Assembly: GCF_910592395.1 (NCBI RefSeq)
Contig: NC_088325.1
Coordinates: 7,347,501 to 7,411,500, forward strand
Length of the DNA: 64,000 nt
From: Lineus longissimus
Taxonomy: Eukaryota; Nemertea; Pilidiophora; Heteronemertea; Lineidae
Reading direction: 5' to 3'
A program made the translations under genes and the position numbers. The notes beneath the pieces were generated by a model, which worked only from the letters and a program-made list of their open reading frames with translations, was not told the DNA's origin and did not search any database. This document shows positions 33,190-43,649 of this stretch, piece by piece (the stretch's first letter is position 1; each line of letters starts with the position of its first letter).

Positions 33190-33345
33190 TAATTTAGCAG
33201 CGTCAACAAAGTGCCTAGGTCTTACGGTTACAAAATGCCCAAAATTGACATGGAAGGATGGCAGGATGGCAGGAAGGACGGACACCATTCCCTTAGTAAT
33301 ATTACCAGCTTCGCTGACTTTGTCAGCTGAGCTAATAATTGTGAT
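33190..33345 (+). repeat. Dispersed tail repeat, copy 1
   Basis: The series 'cctaggtcttacggttacaa', then a GGAC/GGCAGGA microsatellite, then 'accagcttcgctgactttgt' and 'cagctgagctaataat' recurs in looser form at 50045-50150 and 59645-59765. It resembles the 3' end of the tandem-core element family, with a small hairpin ('agctgagct'). Confidence 0.6.
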
Positions 33346-33964
33346 CAAGGACCAATTGGGCAATGAAGAGACTATTTCCATAAATACACAATAGGCGGCG
33401 CCACTTGATAATGAGTGAAAAATCTCCTCTTTTGCTAAAAATCTCATTTTTTTATTAGGAACACTGACCAAACCCATGGACTTCCTTGGATTTTTCTTTT
33501 GGATTTTGAAAGGTGATCCAGAGCCCTGCAATGGCTGAGAACCATTGGTCTGAATTGACCTCTTCCACAACCATGACCTATTACATAATCTTTCTAGGCC
33601 TATAGTAGCCTGGGCAGAGGCCATGGCTTTAAGATTTCTCTTGGGTGAACAAAACAGACCATGTACTACTACCACACAAAAGGGTATTGTCCAGAACTGC
33701 TCTTTCGTCCTGGTACGCATGTCCAAAGTCGCCCTCAGAAATGGCCTAAAATTGACCAAAAATGGCTTAACGTGACCCCAAAAATAGGCCCACCCCTAGC
33801 TCAGCAACCAGTTACTTGGCTGAGCTCATAATTGCTGTGGATTGTTACCTTAGTGAATTGGTCTTGCATGCCAAATCTCATTAAAAACTTCTGACCCCAC
33901 CTTGCCACCCTCTGCATGGTGGTATAATGGACCCGCACTTAACATGCCGTCATCAGCCAATTGA
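33346..33964. other. No recognised feature
   Basis: A 247-codon open frame on the minus strand (33016-33759) crosses this segment. It lies partly over a repeat tail and shows no domain, so I do not count it as a gene. Confidence 0.4.
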
Positions 33965-34330
33965 TTCCATTTGACTCTGTGACCTTGAAAAGTAGGTCAA
34001 ATCAAAAACCTGTATGATATGTCAAGTATCGTCATTACATGTACTTACAACAATTTGGTGAAGATTGAGCCCTTTTATAGCATTTTTTGTGATTTCGGTT
34101 TCAGCCACCTGGTGGCAAAATCAAGAATCGAACCTGACCAAACTTTGGCCTTCAAGGTGACATTACATAGGGGGACATATGTACCAAGTTTCAAGTCAAT
34201 AGCACAGTAGTTATAAAACGTGCCACAATTGGCCAATTTACGCTATTTGACCCCTGGCCCTGTGACCATTATAAGTAGGTCAAATAAATAACCCGTGTTG
34301 AGTTCTTAGTTGGAGAGACAGTGCTTTTTG
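33965..34330 (+). repeat. Core units of the GACCTCTGTGACC family
   Basis: One and a half diverged core units ('gactctgtgaccttgaaaag' at 33973, 'tgacccctggccctgtgacc' at about 34250, with 'gccacctggtggcaaaatc' between). They belong to the family described at 21879-23488 and lie in the same orientation. Confidence 0.75.
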
Positions 34331-34334
34331 TGTT

Positions 34335-35110
34335 TTTAGCTCACCTGGGGAACTTATGTCATCACGTCTTGTCTGTCATCTGTCGTTTCATCCGTCTACA
34401 ATGGTGGCACGTTAGCCCACTGTGGAGTCTAGGAAGTTGAAACTTGGTGTGTGGATGTCTTATGACAACACGACTTGACACACAAAAAATCATCGCCATT
34501 TGACCTACTTTCTGGGCTCCAGGCGGCCATCTTTGAAAACCTAGTTTTGTCAATATCTCATGAAGGCTTATATAGCTAGAACCATAACATTTTACTGTCA
34601 ATACTTTGATGAGACTACAAGACATAATATGCAGTTGTTGTTTTTTTGGTCACATAGGTCAAACTCTAAAATTTCAGCAAAGGTGTCAAGTTTTGTCATA
34701 AATTGTCCTCAGGTCAGGTCAATGTGACCAACTTTTCAGGTGTAAGTAGGTCAGGTCATAAAACTATATGTCGGTCATATATCAAGACACCTTCACTGTG
34801 TGATCTTCAAATTTGCATCATGGATTGATATGATCAAGATTAACATAGTGCTTATAACATTTTGACCTTGACCTAGTTCAGAAAGGGCAAACTCTAAAAT
34901 TTCACAAAAGGTGGTATCATTAGTTTTAGCAACCTGGTGCAAAATCAAGAATCGAACCAGCCCAAATTTGGTCTCCCGGGTGTCCTTTCATAGGGAAACA
35001 TATTTACAAAGTTTCAAGTTTATAGCTCCAGTACGAACGACGATGATGACGATGACAACGACGGATCCTGTGTGATAAGATAAGCTCACATCCAGAGGTG
35101 ATTAAAAAAA
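34335..35110 (+). mobile_element. Complete tandem-core family member with both ends
   Basis: The left end 'tttttagctcacctgg' and the right end 'gataagctcac...gaggtgattaaaaa' mirror the terminal hairpin of the family. The body has a gene-less interior ('ggcggccatctttgaaaacc', 'catttgacctac') and a GACGAT/GACAAC microsatellite at 35036-35065. At about 775 bp it is the only copy here in which both ends can be seen. Confidence 0.7.
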
Positions 35111-37495
35111 GTGTGATTACGAGAATATTTGGAGTCCGATCTGGCTGATATTCGCCATACAAATAGAGCCACAACATAAAATTTGCATCGCCTACGTATC
35201 CAACAAAAGAAACTAGAATTGACAGTTGAGTCTTGTCAGACCCTGGAGTCTCCAGCTTTAGTTTGGTGGGGCTTGTCATTGGTGAAGTGGTAGATGAGTG
35301 GAGCATGGTTAGATATGGTGTGGGGGCTGGGATGTATCGGGGACTGTGCACTGGTGGGAAATAAAGAAACATGGGAATTGCGGTATATATTGTTGGAATG
35401 GAATGGAAGATATTTGATATTTGTATTGTCCAAGTAATATTTTAGGCAAATTTACAGATTATTTGTTGTCTTATAGGACTGCAATCATTGTTGAGTATCA
35501 TCTCCAGCATTAAGGGTTGACAATAGGCACCACCATTTGGCTTGAACTTTAAATCCTAAACTTGGAGGATGAAGAACGAAAATAGCGATGACTGACAATG
35601 GAAAATAGTGATGTAAATACACGCGATATATCATGCATATTAACATCTATTTCAAATTTAACCTGGGGACGATGCTGTATGGGGAATATTCGTCGGTACT
35701 AGTCGGGCATATCAAATGAAATAAAATAATTTCTAATCAGATATCTTTATCAAAGTCGCAGAAATATTCCAAAAGGGTCAATTGAAAGTAAGAGAGGAAC
35801 ATTTGTTGGTTTTTTTTTTCCTGAATGAATGAATTAAAGCAAACTTCCTATACATTGCCCTTACCACGCCTCAGTCAGTATCAAAGTAACTGATGCATCA
35901 TCAAGTCATACGCAGGTTTCTGAATGGAACCCTTATTGCAGGCCCTATTGCCCATATGTTTAGCTAACTGATTTGCGCCAGACTTTTAAACAGGAAATGA
36001 CAAGGTACATTTTCACCGCCCGATAAAAATGTAAACTAGAGCCATCATGGGATGGCAAAGATTCGTCTATGTTTAAAGTTGAGTGTACATGTACAAGTTG
36101 TACATACTGACCACATAAAGAAGATTTGATCTTTGCAGAAGGATGGGCAGTAAATGACGAAAAGGCATGTGTTAAGTAAGAAAAATAGATCGATTTATTG
36201 TAGGTGAAGCAAGTGAATAAAAACATTAATATATACAGTGATTGAGATCATGTATAATGAAGTTGAATCATGAGTACAATCATATGGGAAGCGAAAGAAT
36301 TAGCCGGTTTTCTACGACTCTCGTATATAGGCCTACTTGTCCAACCTCCCAACGTCAGGCTATTTTTTAATTCTAATACCCTGACAACATTGCAATCTTC
36401 ACACTAGAGGCGCTGATGTCGTTCCTAATAGAGAAATCTTGTTAACTTCAATTTCGGCACTGGGTCAAGTTTGACAACATTGCTGCTAACTCGACGTTTC
36501 ATTGGCTCTACAGGAAGCTTTTCAAGAACATTGAATGCCGGCGCTCAACTTCTTCCATAACCTATTGTATATCACTATCAGGCTTCTAAGTTCCTTTTCT
36601 GATGTAAAACAGTCAGAAAATTATTAATTTCGTGGTATTTATATGCTACATAAACAGCTTTTGAAAAGCGCGGTATTTAGTTCCAAAATTGACCACTACA
36701 AGTGAAAATGCCTTTACTAGTGGCGCTGGCGACTAATCCAAGAATCATGGAGAATCAGGTCGCTGCCACTTCACGATTTCGTCCACTCCCCCTCTTATCA
36801 CCTTCACTCATAGCATTAAGTACCAACCTGTCTGGTTAGGCTGATTTATCTCCTAGCTAATGAATATATTTTCAGGGCAAAAACTTTGGCTACTTTTGAC
36901 AAAAAGCATGTTTTTGTACCAGTGTTTTCAGATCCTAGTACATCAAAGCATGCATTTACACTATATAGCACGTACCTCGGCTACAGACGTGTTACTCATA
37001 TGCTCATGTACATCAAACAACACGCGCTGTAGCACGCTGTAGCCGAGAGTGCGTCCATTTCGCTTTGCCACCTGAATACAACAGATTCGTCTATCATTCT
37101 GCGCATGCCACGCTATAGACGAATCTAAAAAGTAGACTGAATGGCTGGTCGTGCAAAATCCCCTTAAATTGAGATTGAATATCCCGTTTGTTTCTTATCG
37201 GTATTGATGTAAGTGGCAAGTTTCTGCTCAACGTTTCTTCCTGTTTACGTGCATTTTCCAGTGTATTTTCTTGTGGAACGTCACCCTGGAGACCAGACTA
37301 ACTGTATCTGCGGTTTGCGATTCGCGGAGAAGGTTGACTCCAGGTAAGTTTCGTAGTGCATAGCTCTCTAAACACACATACGCAATATCGACCTGTCGAC
37401 GAGCGTGTGCTGGAATAGAGAGAAAAATACCCTAGTACAAAAGTCTCAAGCTAAACGCCGGAGACTAATGAAACATACCTTCAGACGTTAAAAAT
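35111..37495. other. No recognised feature
   Basis: I saw no coding motif. A small inverted repeat ('agattcgtctat' at about 37084 and 'tatagacgaatct' at about 37115) can form a short stem. The remaining 2.3 kb give no signal by eye. Confidence 0.4.
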
Positions 37496-37499
37496 TTGA

Positions 37500-37712
37500 A
37501 GTGTGACCTCTGTTACCTTGAAAACTAGGTCAAATCAAAAAACCTATGTGATAGGTCAAACCGGGTAAAGGAGAAATAGGCCGGGGCATATTGCCCAAAG
37601 TTACCATCATGCTCAGTTTCTGCAATCTAGCCCTGTGCCTCCATAACAGACGACAGATGACAGGGATGCCACGGTATCATACATAGCTTCCAACAAGTAA
37701 GCTAAAAACTAG
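37500..37712 (+). repeat. Degenerate tandem-core family copy
   Basis: It starts with 'gtgacctctgttaccttgaaaac' and ends with 'gacgacagatgacagggatgcc', 'cacggtat' and 'aagctaaaaa'. This is the family's start and tail with most of the core lost. Confidence 0.65.
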
Positions 37713-38179
37713 ACATTATGGGATCGAGATGAATCACAATGTATGTCCCACCCTATGCGCAAAATAGATGTTTCAAGTCGGTTCTCAAGTTACGGGTCGG
37801 AAAACAAAGTTGGCAAACAGGCAGTCATTTCGGATTTTGTCTCAGGTCATAAATTGAGAGGGATACTCCTATTCCAAGGCCATCCCATCACAGAAATTTC
37901 AAGTCTGTCAATCAAACCGTTCTTTTGTCATGGCAAAACTAAGATGACTGCCTGATGGCCCTATCGGATTAGGACTGTCACTCAACTGGTCCTTCACTTT
38001 ATATATAGGTTTATTTCGTAAATATATAGAAGTACATTTACACTAGTATATGTGTGAAAGTGCTAGCGTGTAGTGTGCTTAACAGTAGTGTGCTTTACCG
38101 AGGTAAAACATATATACAACTTACTGATTTGGTACACCAATACTAATACACTGAGAGCGCCAATAATAACATTCAGATA
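37713..38179. other. No recognised feature
   Basis: Nothing beyond weak local repeats of 'tagtgtgctt' at about 38068-38095 was seen. Confidence 0.35.
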
Positions 38180-38714
38180 TTGGGGGGTTTTCAATGCATG
38201 CACAGGAGCACAATGATCTCACTAGTTTCTGCGCAGGTTAGGAGGTCGTGTCCATTGTCTCTCAGATTCAAAAGTTCCCTAATCTGTGATCCAACCTGTT
38301 TCAATGTTCCTCAAATGGGTACCAAAGTGAAGTATCAAATCTGCAGCAAGAGCATGTTTGTTGATGTTGTACTTAATACACAAGTGATTGATACTATTGC
38401 TTAATGGCGATCTGCTCCCTGCAAGAACTAACTGCCAACCCAATTGCAAGTACTGATTAGATGATGCTGCAAGAGAGTTAAATAAGTTCATAGCACGCTT
38501 TTCAAGGGTAATTTGTTTATCACAGTCATCAATTATAACTGGAATGAAGTTGCAAGGAGTCCGTGGAGGTGCGCACACATTTTCTCCATCCTATATACAC
38601 TGATTGAACAAGAGGATTGGACAGATCCCACATTTCACATCCATACAATGAAATACAATGACTTCTAAACAGATTGTAACTTACTTCAGCTCTGGCACTC
38701 TTGAATTGTGCCAA
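38180..38714 (-). pseudogene. LINE C-terminal fragment
   Basis: The minus strand gives 'SYNLFRSHCISLYGCEMWDL', then 'VQSVYIGWRKCVRTS', and in a shifted frame 'LEKRAMNLFNSL' and 'INHLCIKYNINKHAL'. This is the typical C-terminal end of metazoan LINE RT proteins ('YG..LW.L', 'WRK..R'). A frameshift at about 38560 and the missing RT core show a 5'-truncated dead copy. It abuts a DIRS-like fragment on the same strand. Confidence 0.75.
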
Positions 38715-39240
38715 GATGATATGCGCGCAAAGCTAAAGCCCTGGCAGGGTTCACCGGAGGAGGGTTGACCAGGTTTGGATTGTCGTCGTTGGGGAGGGGT
38801 GGAATGAGAAAAGTCCAAACCGACGCCGTGGCGGAGCATGTCCGGCTCGAGGGGGGGGTCTTTTTGACACCACTGATCCCAGAAGGCGACGAAATGTCGC
38901 AGCCTGCCCCAAATTGCACAATCCGTGGGGGTGCCACCTGTAGCACAGGAGGAAGGACTAAAGAATCACTTATGCTTGCCCCCGCGGCCCTTCTTAGCTT
39001 GGAAGGGCCGCTTTGGCTGCCCATGGCCCCCGCCCCTCCCTGAGGACCAGTGGAACTTAATGGAGCGGCGGGCGGGAGCCTCAGTCTCTGTTTGCCCTTG
39101 GAACAAAAGGAAGAGGAGCCCCGCGAGGACGAGGAACCTCGTTCTCCACGTCCTTAACAGACGGAGATGCGAGGACTTAGGGGCCTTCCTTCTCAGCCTG
39201 CGTCCAGGCTCCCGGTCCAGTTGACGGTAAGGTCGAGATC
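38715..39240 (-). pseudogene. DIRS-like retroelement fragment
   Basis: This GC-rich segment reads on the minus strand as a basic linker ('GHGQPKRPFQAKKGRGGKHK') followed by 'WGRLRHFVAFWDQW' and 'MLRHGVGLDFSH'. The 'GRL..F...W' pattern precedes the RT domain in DIRS/Ngaro tyrosine-recombinase retroelements. Frames change several times, and no RT or recombinase is left. Base composition differs sharply from the AT-rich neighbours. Confidence 0.55.
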
Positions 39241-39961
39241 AAGGCACGGTGGTGGCCCCTATAGGACGGAGCTGTATCACTGAGAGCCGAATCCAACAGG
39301 TATAGGCTCAAATCAGTGCCAGGGATGTAGGCAATTCCTGGAATGCCTGGTCCCGGACCGCATCTGGTTCCTGTTCGGCGGTATCCCCGAAAAGATCAAA
39401 GGGACCCGACTGAGGGCAGCAGGCATCTAAGTTCACAGTCGCACATGCAACTCATACATACGATATGTGATCGGTTATTACGTGTGCATCGCACGTTGCG
39501 ATTTCGAAAATGAAGCTTTACTTTGTGACCGGTATTGGCTTGTGCGATCAGTTGATACCAGTGCGAGTAAATCCAAGAAGAACCCTATGTAAAGTCGCAA
39601 GGCCAGTGTCCAAATACATGCGTAAGTAGTGCGACAGACACCGCATCCATGGCAGCCAGAAAATCAATAATTCCATCATAAACTTTGATTATGAGCAAAT
39701 CCTGCTTCCATGCACTTTTGGTATTCAAAAGATGGGATTTCAAAAACACTCCGAAATGAATAGTGTTTGTTAGTCTCCCAAGTCAGACGCTCCTTGCGGC
39801 CACTACAATTTTGCAGCTTTCCACGGTCATAACCATAATACACACTGCATTTAATATGGAGTGTAAGTGTTTGTTGGCCAAAAACCAAAGGTGCTCAGCC
39901 TAAACTGTAAAATACCGGTAGAATATATAGAAACAGATAAGTTATTTATATTGTACATGCA
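39241..39961. other. No recognised feature
   Basis: Mixed-composition DNA without recognisable exons or repeats. Confidence 0.35.
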
Positions 39962-40684
39962 ATGAATGTCAACATCAATCATCAAACCAGTCCAATGTGT
40001 CCGCAATCTCGGTGCATGGTTCCATTGCAACATTTCCATGGAGACACATGTAAAAAAAGTGTTTGCCAAGGCCTACTACGGTCTCTATCGGATACGACAA
40101 ATCCGAACTTTTCTCTCAGAAAAATCCACCAAGACCCTAGTACATGCTTTTATCATCGCCCACCTTGATTATTGTAATGCTCTCCTAAATGGTATTCCCA
40201 CCAAGTTGTCAAACCGAATCCAACGGGTTTTCAGTTCTGCCACGAGAGTTGTGTGTTTGGTGGGAAAGTTCGACCATATTTCCCGTGTTGGTTCACCTGC
40301 ACTGGCTCCCAGTCAAGTTCAGGATCCAGTACAAGATCCTGCTTCTAATGTTCAAGTGCTTGAATGGGGAGGCTCCGGGATATCTCAGATCCATGATTCA
40401 ATTAAGAAGGTTTGATCGCCAAGGCCTTAGATCAGGACCTGTGATGTTCCTTGAGGTTCCTCGATTCAAGTGTCAGACTCTTGGTGGTTGTTCGTTTGCG
40501 GCGGCTGCTCCAAAACTGTGGAACCAGCTGCCGCAAAAGGTTCGTAACACGGATTCCCTCCAGACTTTCAAGTCAATCCTAAAGGCCTACCTTTTTGCAG
40601 AAACCTTTGGGAAAAAAGCGCTCCAGAATACCCACTCGCTGATTAATTGGAGCGCTTTATAAATGCCAACATTGATTGATTGAT
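39962..40684 (+). pseudogene. CR1/L2-type LINE, 3' end
   Basis: The plus strand encodes the C-terminal third of a CR1/L2-group RT: 'VRNLGAWFHCNISMETHV', 'TLVHAFIIAHLDYCNALL', 'NRIQRVFSSATRVV', then after a frameshift at about 40240 'LHWLPVKFRIQYKILLLMF', 'GYLRS' and 'FAAAAPKLWNQLPQKVR'. The 3' tail is 'gagcgctttataaatgcc' followed by ATTG/TGAT repeats (40663-40684), a microsatellite end characteristic of this group. The endonuclease and RT palm are absent, as in most 5'-truncated copies. Confidence 0.93.
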
Positions 40685-42059
40685 CATAATAACATATTTA
40701 CAAATAAATTATAGCCCTGTTCCAGTATTTAATGTCACTGAGAGTAGACTTCATCTTTTTTGATACTGATTGTCTTGAATCCTGTCTATTATCTCTTCTA
40801 TGGGATGAATATTAGTAGCAGTGAGACCCCATCCTGTATGTCACAGGCTCAGCTAGGTTGACATCCTGATTAAATCATCTCCTTGACATGCCTGGAAATG
40901 CAATAAGAATAATGTCACTCATCGTCGCCGGTGGTGAGTGGTACATGATGGTGGGTGAGTGGTTAGGTAGGCCCCTACCTTTGACTCTTGTGTGAGGCCT
41001 ATCCTATATAGCTAGGTGTGTGTGGGGGGGGGAGGTGGGAGGCATACAGTGCTTAGGCCCATTTATAACTAAGTTACAGTACAAGCAATGGCAAAATGGC
41101 CATAAGGGATAATGACTATAAATCAAGCCGGAAATCAGGCCGAAAACCATTAGAATATTGGACGGCTAAGTCCTACTTACCATCTATGCAAAAGTTGTCC
41201 GTTAGGCCTATCGCTTAGCATGTCGTTGTGGCCATGGTCAATCATGTCACGCTCTGCCATAGCATCTTCTGTGGGCCGGTCGGTTGTTGTCATACATTTA
41301 TCATCATGATCATGACACGTGGTCTTGATCGCGGTTCAGGCTCGAACATTTATGGCGAAATATCCCATCATGATAGCCCTTCTGCCTCACCATCGACGCT
41401 AGTACATATGTCTATAGAGCGATTTCCAAAATTCGAAACTAGAATCGCATGAATCGTCAACAATGTTGCATTTTTTGCTTTTATCCAAGCCGATTTTGGT
41501 CATCATTTCGTGCTTCGTCCACCATGTTGGATTCCAAGCCGGCCGTGATGTCTGCGAGCGATGGGTCGCAATGACGTCATCAAAATGACGTCACGCTTCA
41601 TGGAAATAGTTTCGTTTTCAGCGGCTTGGAAAAATCGGATATTTATGGTCATTTACTATTACTATTTATGGTTAGGGCACTGATTTTTTAAGAAATTACG
41701 GCTTAGATGTATTCATCTGATATTAAAAACCGATTTCTGTGCCGATTGAAATAACTTTGGAACATTCCATCTACCGCTTTAAGTACCACAGCGCAAATTT
41801 TTAGTAGATCAATCGGCTGCAGGTGGTCAGACAGCGGAGCGTATCTGGCTTCCCAGATACCAAGTTGAATGGGTTTTTAACGGTGTTATGTGAGGATATT
41901 CAAATCGGACCGTAGTGGATGTATTATATAGCGACTTGGAACTGCAACGTGCGAATCCAAATGGAGGGTAAGACGCACTGTGCGCCTGGAAAAAAATTAT
42001 GCCTGGGCGGGGTTGACCGACGGGAGAGGACACGTCTCCAGAGGCAGATACTGCCTAAC
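40685..42059. other. No recognised feature
   Basis: It contains a short G-run (about 41021-41032) and several 'taggcct' words. No open frame or repeat with support was found. Confidence 0.4.
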
Positions 42060-42377
42060 TAGAGCGTGCAGATCGTGCATGCCTGCCACCATGGCGGGGT
42101 CCTCACTCCCCGAGGGGAAATCGGCTTGAGAGGCCGGGCCAGAGAGGAATGGCAGTTCTGAAACTCACAATCCATGGGCTGGTGACCGAGGTCAAAAGCC
42201 GCCGGCCACTTGGCCTGGCGCGTCGCGGACCGTTCCTGGAGATTTTTACATTCCAGGTGGTCTGTGAGGCACTGCATGGAGCATCTGCCTCAGGACACAG
42301 TGTTCTTACCACGATTTCAATCAAACGGGGCGCAACCGGCCGGAGGCCAGATCAGATATGCGCCGCATTCCCTCCCA
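42060..42377. other. GC-rich block, possibly retroelement-derived
   Basis: The composition jumps to GC-rich, and both strands are open over about 70-85 codons ('SATRQAKWPAAFDLG' on minus). Similarity to DIRS-like or Ty3-like coding is possible, but no motif decides it. Confidence 0.25.
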
Positions 42378-42735
42378 TAAGGCTACAATGCAGTCTCTGG
42401 ATTGTGACATGAGGCATGATGCCGTCTCTAACATCACCCTCTCTACTCTCATATCAATCAGGCTACAATGCGGTCTCTTACTTGATTGTGACATGAGGCA
42501 TGATGCCGTCTCTTTCATCATCCGCTTCTCTTATATATATCAGGCTACAACGAAGTCTTACTTGATAACGTCTCATACATCACGCTCTTCTCTTATATCG
42601 ATCAGGCTACAATGTGGTCACTAACTTGATTGTGACATCGCCCTCTTGTCTCATATCATTCAGGCGACAATGCGGTCTCTTACTTAATTGTGACATGAGG
42701 CATGATGACGTCTCTTACATCACCATACCCCTTGC
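42378..42735. repeat. Degenerate ~80-bp minisatellite
   Basis: Five units start with 'caggctacaatgcggtctct' or close variants at about 42380, 42462, 42540, 42605 and 42662. They carry 'gattgtgacatgaggcatga' and 'gccgtctct.acatcacc'. Unit length falls from 82 to about 57 bp through internal deletions. Confidence 0.85.
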
Positions 42736-43048
42736 CTGACCTCTTCTGAAAAGGTGCTTGACTTTCAGTTGCAAGTTGCGGGAAATTTTTTATGTAGAAA
42801 CAATTTGGTTTCCTAATATCAAATGATCAGACGCAGTGCCGTCTTTACACTGGCAGATAAACTAAACATAAAGGACTTCAATTGCGCCGTGGACAATTTA
42901 TTTTCTGAGGCATTTCCCTCTCTCTCGACCCAGGGTCGAGCGCGACAGTAGAGGTAGGAATTTTAACTCGACCTAAGGTTTAATAGGCAAGCTTTATTAA
43001 TATTATAATAGATAAAAATTCAGAGATGCGTATTCAATTTCAAGGCTT

Positions 43049-43620
43049 CTTTATTCAATCAACTTGTATAATACAGTAAAACAAGACCAAAATGTGAAGG
43101 ACAAATCAGCTAAGATACAGCGTCTTCTTTCCCGATCCTGTCAATCTCATGGCTGACTGGTTGATTGGTTTCGTGACACCAGTTCCACAGCATGCAAGCA
43201 ACACCACTTTGCCAGTGGAGACCACCGGAATGACTGGTAGATTATAGACTGCATCATTCTGTAAACATGAGAAAAAATATCACTTTGTAAAAAAACACCA
43301 TCAAAATAAGATATTTATTATCAACATATGAACATTCCCGATTATGTTACAAAAACACTGAGTAGTCTGTGCCGATAGGCGAAACCCTGTATGGCTTGCT
43401 GTTCATGTTGGTGATAAGGTAAAACATAAATGTACAAAAAAAGATCAAAACTTTTGTGAAAAACTAGTGAACCGGTTGAGGGGGGGGGGGGGGGGGCTGG
43501 GGATAACATAAAGTTAATAAATTTGAAAAAGTTCACCCTTATTTTACTAACGTTCACCTTGGTAGAGTTTGGACACATGGCTTCCAATGCATACTTTACT
43601 TCCCTGCACATATGTTGCAG
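43049..43620 (-). CDS. Candidate terminal exon pair of an unknown gene
   Basis: On the minus strand, an exon from about 43620 to 43554 ends 'EAMCPNSTK' at the donor CCAAG|GTGAAC. A second exon begins at 43262 after the strong acceptor 'ttttttctcatgtttacag' and reads 'NDAVYNLPVIPVVSTGKVVL', then 'GTGVTKPIN', stopping at about 43114. The joined phase is 0. An AATAAA (plus 43049-43054) follows about 60 bases after the stop, as expected of a 3' UTR. The upstream exons and the family are not recognised. It could be a host gene end or another mobile element gene; the first exon's acceptor is weak. Confidence 0.35.
43480..43496. repeat. Poly-G run (17 bases)
   Basis: A run of 17 G lies inside the candidate intron of the minus-strand exon pair. 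Its length is likely uncertain in the assembly. Confidence 0.9.
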
Positions 43621-43649
43621 TGTACTGCATTTGTTCATGTATCGGTATT

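Noticed and set aside
33016-33759. A 247-codon open frame on the minus strand, the longest single frame in its neighbourhood.
   Set aside because: It overlaps a dispersed repeat tail, has no domain, splice or start context, and its peptide composition looks random.
39676-39888. A possible THAP-like or zinc-finger frame on the minus strand.
   Set aside because: Cysteine and histidine spacing does not fit any zinc-binding pattern.
42059-42412. Overlapping open frames on both strands in a GC-rich block, possibly retroelement Gag or RT.
   Set aside because: No catalytic or zinc motif could be found; GC richness alone explains long open frames.
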